Position numbers and translations under genes: made by a program. A stretch of DNA of 64,000 nucleotides from the NCBI RefSeq assembly GCF_051200825.1, contig NZ_CP195158.1, positions 1,798,001 through 1,862,000 of the forward strand, in the 5' to 3' direction. How positions within the stretch are numbered: position 1 is the stretch's first letter; every line of letters begins with the position of its first letter. Below the pieces are notes generated by a model. It did no database searches. It was not told where the DNA came from and saw only the letters and a program-made list of their open reading frames with translations. This DNA is from Formosa sp030427735 (lineage in GTDB: Bacteria > Bacteroidota > Bacteroidia > Flavobacteriales > Flavobacteriaceae). Shown in pieces: positions 61,323 to 64,000 of this stretch.

Positions 61323-62042
61323 ATGAAATTGAAAATTAGTTTTTTAATATTTTTTGTAATTAACATTATTCAAGCGCAAGAGTTGCCGAATGCGATGGTG
61401 TTTACTGGAGGTAAAAAGTTTGAACGTGATCAATTCATCGACATGTTTGAAAGTTTAAAAGACATTACATTTACGGAATATTTTAATGCAGATGGCACGA
61501 CGGATTTTAAAAATCCAGATATTTCAACTTATGATGTATTAGTATTTTATAATGTATCGCAACACATTTCCGAAATACAAAAAGAAGCATTTTTAAATTT
61601 ACTCGAACAAGGGAAGCCGATGTTGTTTTTACATCACGCTTTGGTGTGTTATCAAGATTGGCCTACTTACGAACATATAGTTGGCGGCAAATATTATCAC
61701 GCCAAAAAAGGCAAAGACAGCCTAAGCGTTATACCATCTACCTACAAACACGACGAACAGATTCCTGTGCAAATTATAAATCGAAACCACCCCATAACTT
61801 ATAATATGAACGATTTCGTCATTTTAGATGAGGTGTATAATAAATTTAAACGACACAACAACGTTACACCAATTCTTAGCACGACGCATCCCGAGAGCGA
61901 AAAAGTAATTGCCTGGACCCATACTTATGGCAATGCTCCGATTGTATTTATTCAGCTAGGCCATGACCATCAAGCATACGAAAACACAAATTATAGGACG
62001 TTGATAAATAATGCGATACAATGGTTAGCAAAAACACCTTAA
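61323..62042 (+). CDS. ThuA-domain protein, secreted
   Basis: The 239-residue protein has a signal peptide (ends NIIQAQEL). The body is ThuA-like: AMVFTGGKKFERDQFIDMFESLKDI, DVLVFYNVSQHISEIQKEAFLNLLEQGKPMLFLHHAL, then HIVGGKYYHAKKGKDS and HPITYNMNDFVILDEVY, and HTYGNAPIVFIQLGHDHQAY. ThuA is a class I amidotransferase-like fold that often turns over modified sugars in plant- and algal-glycan pathways. The family Cys is absent here. The next gene, convergent, is a pectate lyase. Confidence 0.85.
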   Translation: MKLKISFLIFFVINIIQAQELPNAMVFTGGKKFERDQFIDMFESLKDITFTEYFNADGTTDFKNPDISTYDVLVFYNVSQHISEIQKEAFLNLLEQGKPMLFLHHALVCYQDWPTYEHIVGGKYYHAKKGKDSLSVIPSTYKHDEQIPVQIINRNHPITYNMNDFVILDEVYNKFKRHNNVTPILSTTHPESEKVIAWTHTYGNAPIVFIQLGHDHQAYENTNYRTLINNAIQWLAKTP

Positions 62043-62080
62043 TACTATAAAAAAACAGCCTATCTACCTGTAAAATATAT

Positions 62081-64000
62081 TTATTGTTTGACAAAAATTT
62101 TACTTGTAGTTCCTTTACTATGTGCGATGGATAATAAATAACTTCCGGGTTTTATATCGGATATATCTATAGAGCCATATTCATTTCTGAAAGTTTTAAT
62201 TAGCCTACCTTCTAAACTGAACACCTTAATGCTATTTATGGGTAAAGTTGGAGTTATATGTAAAACCGATGTTGTTGGGTTAGGATACACTTTAAATTCT
62301 GTGTGTTGTAACTTTTCAATATTTAAGGCTTTATGAGTTACACTCATATAATACAAATTGGCCACGTCTCCTTTTGTAATTTCATGCACTCCTTCGGGTA
62401 AATCAATAGATAAAATGCCTTGTGTTGCGCTGTACTTTTCTCCGTTAACCGCTATGGTTTTATTAAAATCTTCATTAAAAACTAGAGTAAGTATTGATGC
62501 GTTATCGGTAGTGAATTTAATAGTTGTACTAGATTCAATTTTTAAGCATTGTGTTAAGGTTAAATCGCCATAAGTAACTGTACCTTTTGAATCGGATAAA
62601 TTTCCAGAGATATCAAAATACGAACTTTCTAATCCAGAAAGTGTAAAATTATGAACCACATCGCCTTCAATAATTTCTTGGTCTGGATTGTCATCATCAT
62701 CATCATTTCCAGAATTTTCACCATCGTTTTGTATAGCGACTAATGTTGTTTTATAATTTTTTAAAGCTGATTTTAGTCCTTGGTTAACATCAGAATCTGT
62801 GTCATCAACAGCGTTATTAAATTCCCATTTAAAATCACCGCCAAACATTCTGCCCGAATAAGTCATGACTTTAGTTTTTGCTTCTTCTGGCGTGTCTGCA
62901 GTGTAATTATACAGTATTGCTGTATCTGTGTCGAAATTGTTATAGGTGTTGTTACCGTAATTGGAATGGATCGAATTTGCTATGTTGTCGTTTCTGTTTT
63001 CTACAACAACGCCATCAAAATCTACTGTTGAATTAGGAAAATTAGGATCGCCATAAGCGACAAATCGTTTTGCATCTAGAATTACATTATTAAAAACTTT
63101 AATGCTGCCACCATCTTCTTTCGAAAACGTGGGCATATTGCCATAGTCGTTAGCACCTGTGGTTTCGTTGTAAACATCGCTACCTTGCATAGACGTTAAA
63201 ATAGGATATTTACAATTTCTGAAATAATTGGATTCTACAAATACCGATGAACCTAGCGTTGCCCCTACACCGTATTTCGCATTACCATCGTAGTAATTGT
63301 TGTAAACGTGAGCCGAATAAAACCGAACACGCGGATGGCGAGAATCGGAATGATCGTACCAGTTGTGATGATAGGTAATATACAGGCCTTCGGTAGTATT
63401 TTCGCTTAAGCCTAACAGATTAGATTTTCCTGTATCCCAAAAGTGATTGTACGAAAAGGTAACATATGTAGAGCGCTTACAGTCTAAGGCACCATCGCCT
63501 TTTGCTTGGTCGGAATCGCTTCCAGCATCGCCATAAAAAAAATCGCAATGATGAATCCAGATATATTCGTTATCTTGTTGTAAACCTATATTATCGCCCT
63601 CGTTGCTATCGGTATTCATGGTAGCCAGATTTCTAACCTCAATATTTGATGCATTTTTAATGCGTATGCCCCAGCCATCGGCAACGGCGTCATTGCCAAC
63701 ACCTTCAAAAGTAATGTAACTTGTTGCTAAGTTATTATTCTCTATAACAATATCACCTTTATCCATGTACTCTAAATCTGTAATCTGACCAATGGCTCTA
63801 ATAATTAACGGGCGTGCGTCTTTCCCTTTTTTAAAACCTTCTAGTATGTTTTGCAATCCCACACACGGATTGTTATTTGCTCCTGTTACCTCTAACGTAA
63901 TGGTGTTTTTAGTGTTTTCGGTAATGTATAAAATAACGGCCTGGTCTTTAGGCGTGCCATCTTGCTTGTAAGCGCCTGGCACTCTCCCATTCGAAAATGA
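62081..64000 (-). CDS. PL1-type pectate lyase with T9SS tail, 5' end outside the window
   Basis: The frame continues to the right edge without a start codon that fits a signal peptide (the last codons read SFSNGRVPGAYK), so the gene is partial. At least 640 residues remain. The parallel beta-helix has the PL1 marks WIHHCDFFYGDAGSDSDQAKGDGALDCKR, TYHHNWYDHSDSRHPRVRFYSAHVYNNYYDG and NVILDAKRF. An acidic linker (GENSGNDDDDDNPD) precedes a beta-sandwich module and the T9SS sorting domain (EFKVYPNPTTSVLHITP, GSYLLSIAHSKGTTSKIFVKQ). It lyses polygalacturonate outside the cell. Its family relative is at 46423. Confidence 0.9.
   Translation of the reverse strand, partial: SFSNGRVPGAYKQDGTPKDQAVILYITENTKNTITLEVTGANNNPCVGLQNILEGFKKGKDARPLIIRAIGQITDLEYMDKGDIVIENNNLATSYITFEGVGNDAVADGWGIRIKNASNIEVRNLATMNTDSNEGDNIGLQQDNEYIWIHHCDFFYGDAGSDSDQAKGDGALDCKRSTYVTFSYNHFWDTGKSNLLGLSENTTEGLYITYHHNWYDHSDSRHPRVRFYSAHVYNNYYDGNAKYGVGATLGSSVFVESNYFRNCKYPILTSMQGSDVYNETTGANDYGNMPTFSKEDGGSIKVFNNVILDAKRFVAYGDPNFPNSTVDFDGVVVENRNDNIANSIHSNYGNNTYNNFDTDTAILYNYTADTPEEAKTKVMTYSGRMFGGDFKWEFNNAVDDTDSDVNQGLKSALKNYKTTLVAIQNDGENSGNDDDDDNPDQEIIEGDVVHNFTLSGLESSYFDISGNLSDSKGTVTYGDLTLTQCLKIESSTTIKFTTDNASILTLVFNEDFNKTIAVNGEKYSATQGILSIDLPEGVHEITKGDVANLYYMSVTHKALNIEKLQHTEFKVYPNPTTSVLHITPTLPINSIKVFSLEGRLIKTFRNEYGSIDISDIKPGSYLLSIAHSKGTTSKIFVKQ

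Overview
The window looks like chromosomal DNA of a member of the Flavobacteriaceae (Bacteroidota), probably marine or plant-polymer associated. The evidence is the low GC content, promoters of the Bacteroidota type (TAnnTTTG at -7), type IX secretion C-terminal domains on two pectate lyases, many outer-membrane barrels and lipoproteins, and families typical of this group (DUF4270, DUF4907, LytTR kinase/regulator pairs, fused CcsBA). I saw no rRNA, tRNA, CRISPR array, integrase, transposase or SusCD pair.

Layout. 1-2.9 kb: cassette-like small genes, a 3D-domain lipoprotein, a secreted protein and a cold-shock-domain protein. 2.9-10.5 kb: a surface cluster of outer-membrane barrel, DUF4270 lipoprotein, second barrel, Kelch-repeat lipoprotein, intradiol-dioxygenase-like lipoprotein, DUF4907 protein and a LytS-like kinase with a LytTR regulator. 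10.6-20.1 kb: S41 protease, RluE-like pseudouridine synthase, topoisomerase III, a GH43 enzyme with an OprO/P porin, and RecQ. 20.1-28.4 kb: a repeat-rich spacer, a promoter and TPP riboswitch, then a thiamine operon thiS-thiC-tenI/thiE-like-thiD-thiE-thiG-thiH-thiF. 28.4-34.7 kb: DUF1853, then nrfH-nrfA (nitrite to ammonium) followed by the CcsBA cytochrome c assembly protein, which suits the nine CxxCH/K haems encoded by nrfHA.

35-42 kb: an SF2 helicase, RlmF, and a four-gene operon of TetR regulator, nitroreductase, alcohol dehydrogenase and DJ-1-like protein (likely electrophile or aldehyde stress), then glutathione peroxidase and an SRPBCC protein. 42-46 kb: a DUF3037/HipA-like kinase pair, a Tat-signal aminotransferase with an AEC-type transporter, and a SlyD-like isomerase. 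46-53 kb: a T9SS pectate lyase, a second LytS/LytTR pair, and an operon of a lipoprotein and a CocE/NonD hydrolase. The kinase operon and the lipoprotein operon share an 18-bp upstream motif that suggests one regulon. 53-64 kb: a 1-kb stretch with degenerate repeats, a tiny membrane protein, a NUMOD4/HNH-like protein, several envelope proteins, an MFS/DUF1801/ThuA run and a second T9SS pectate lyase that runs off the window.

The two pectate lyases and the GH43 enzyme point to pectin and arabinan breakdown. The most interesting leads are the Kelch/DUF4270/DUF4907 surface cluster, the shared LytTR-type motif, a C8 tract at the thiE end that could set ThiE-ThiG coupling, the standalone NUMOD4/HNH protein, and two very small genes (46 and 57 residues). 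All functional calls come from reading the sequence; no database search was run.
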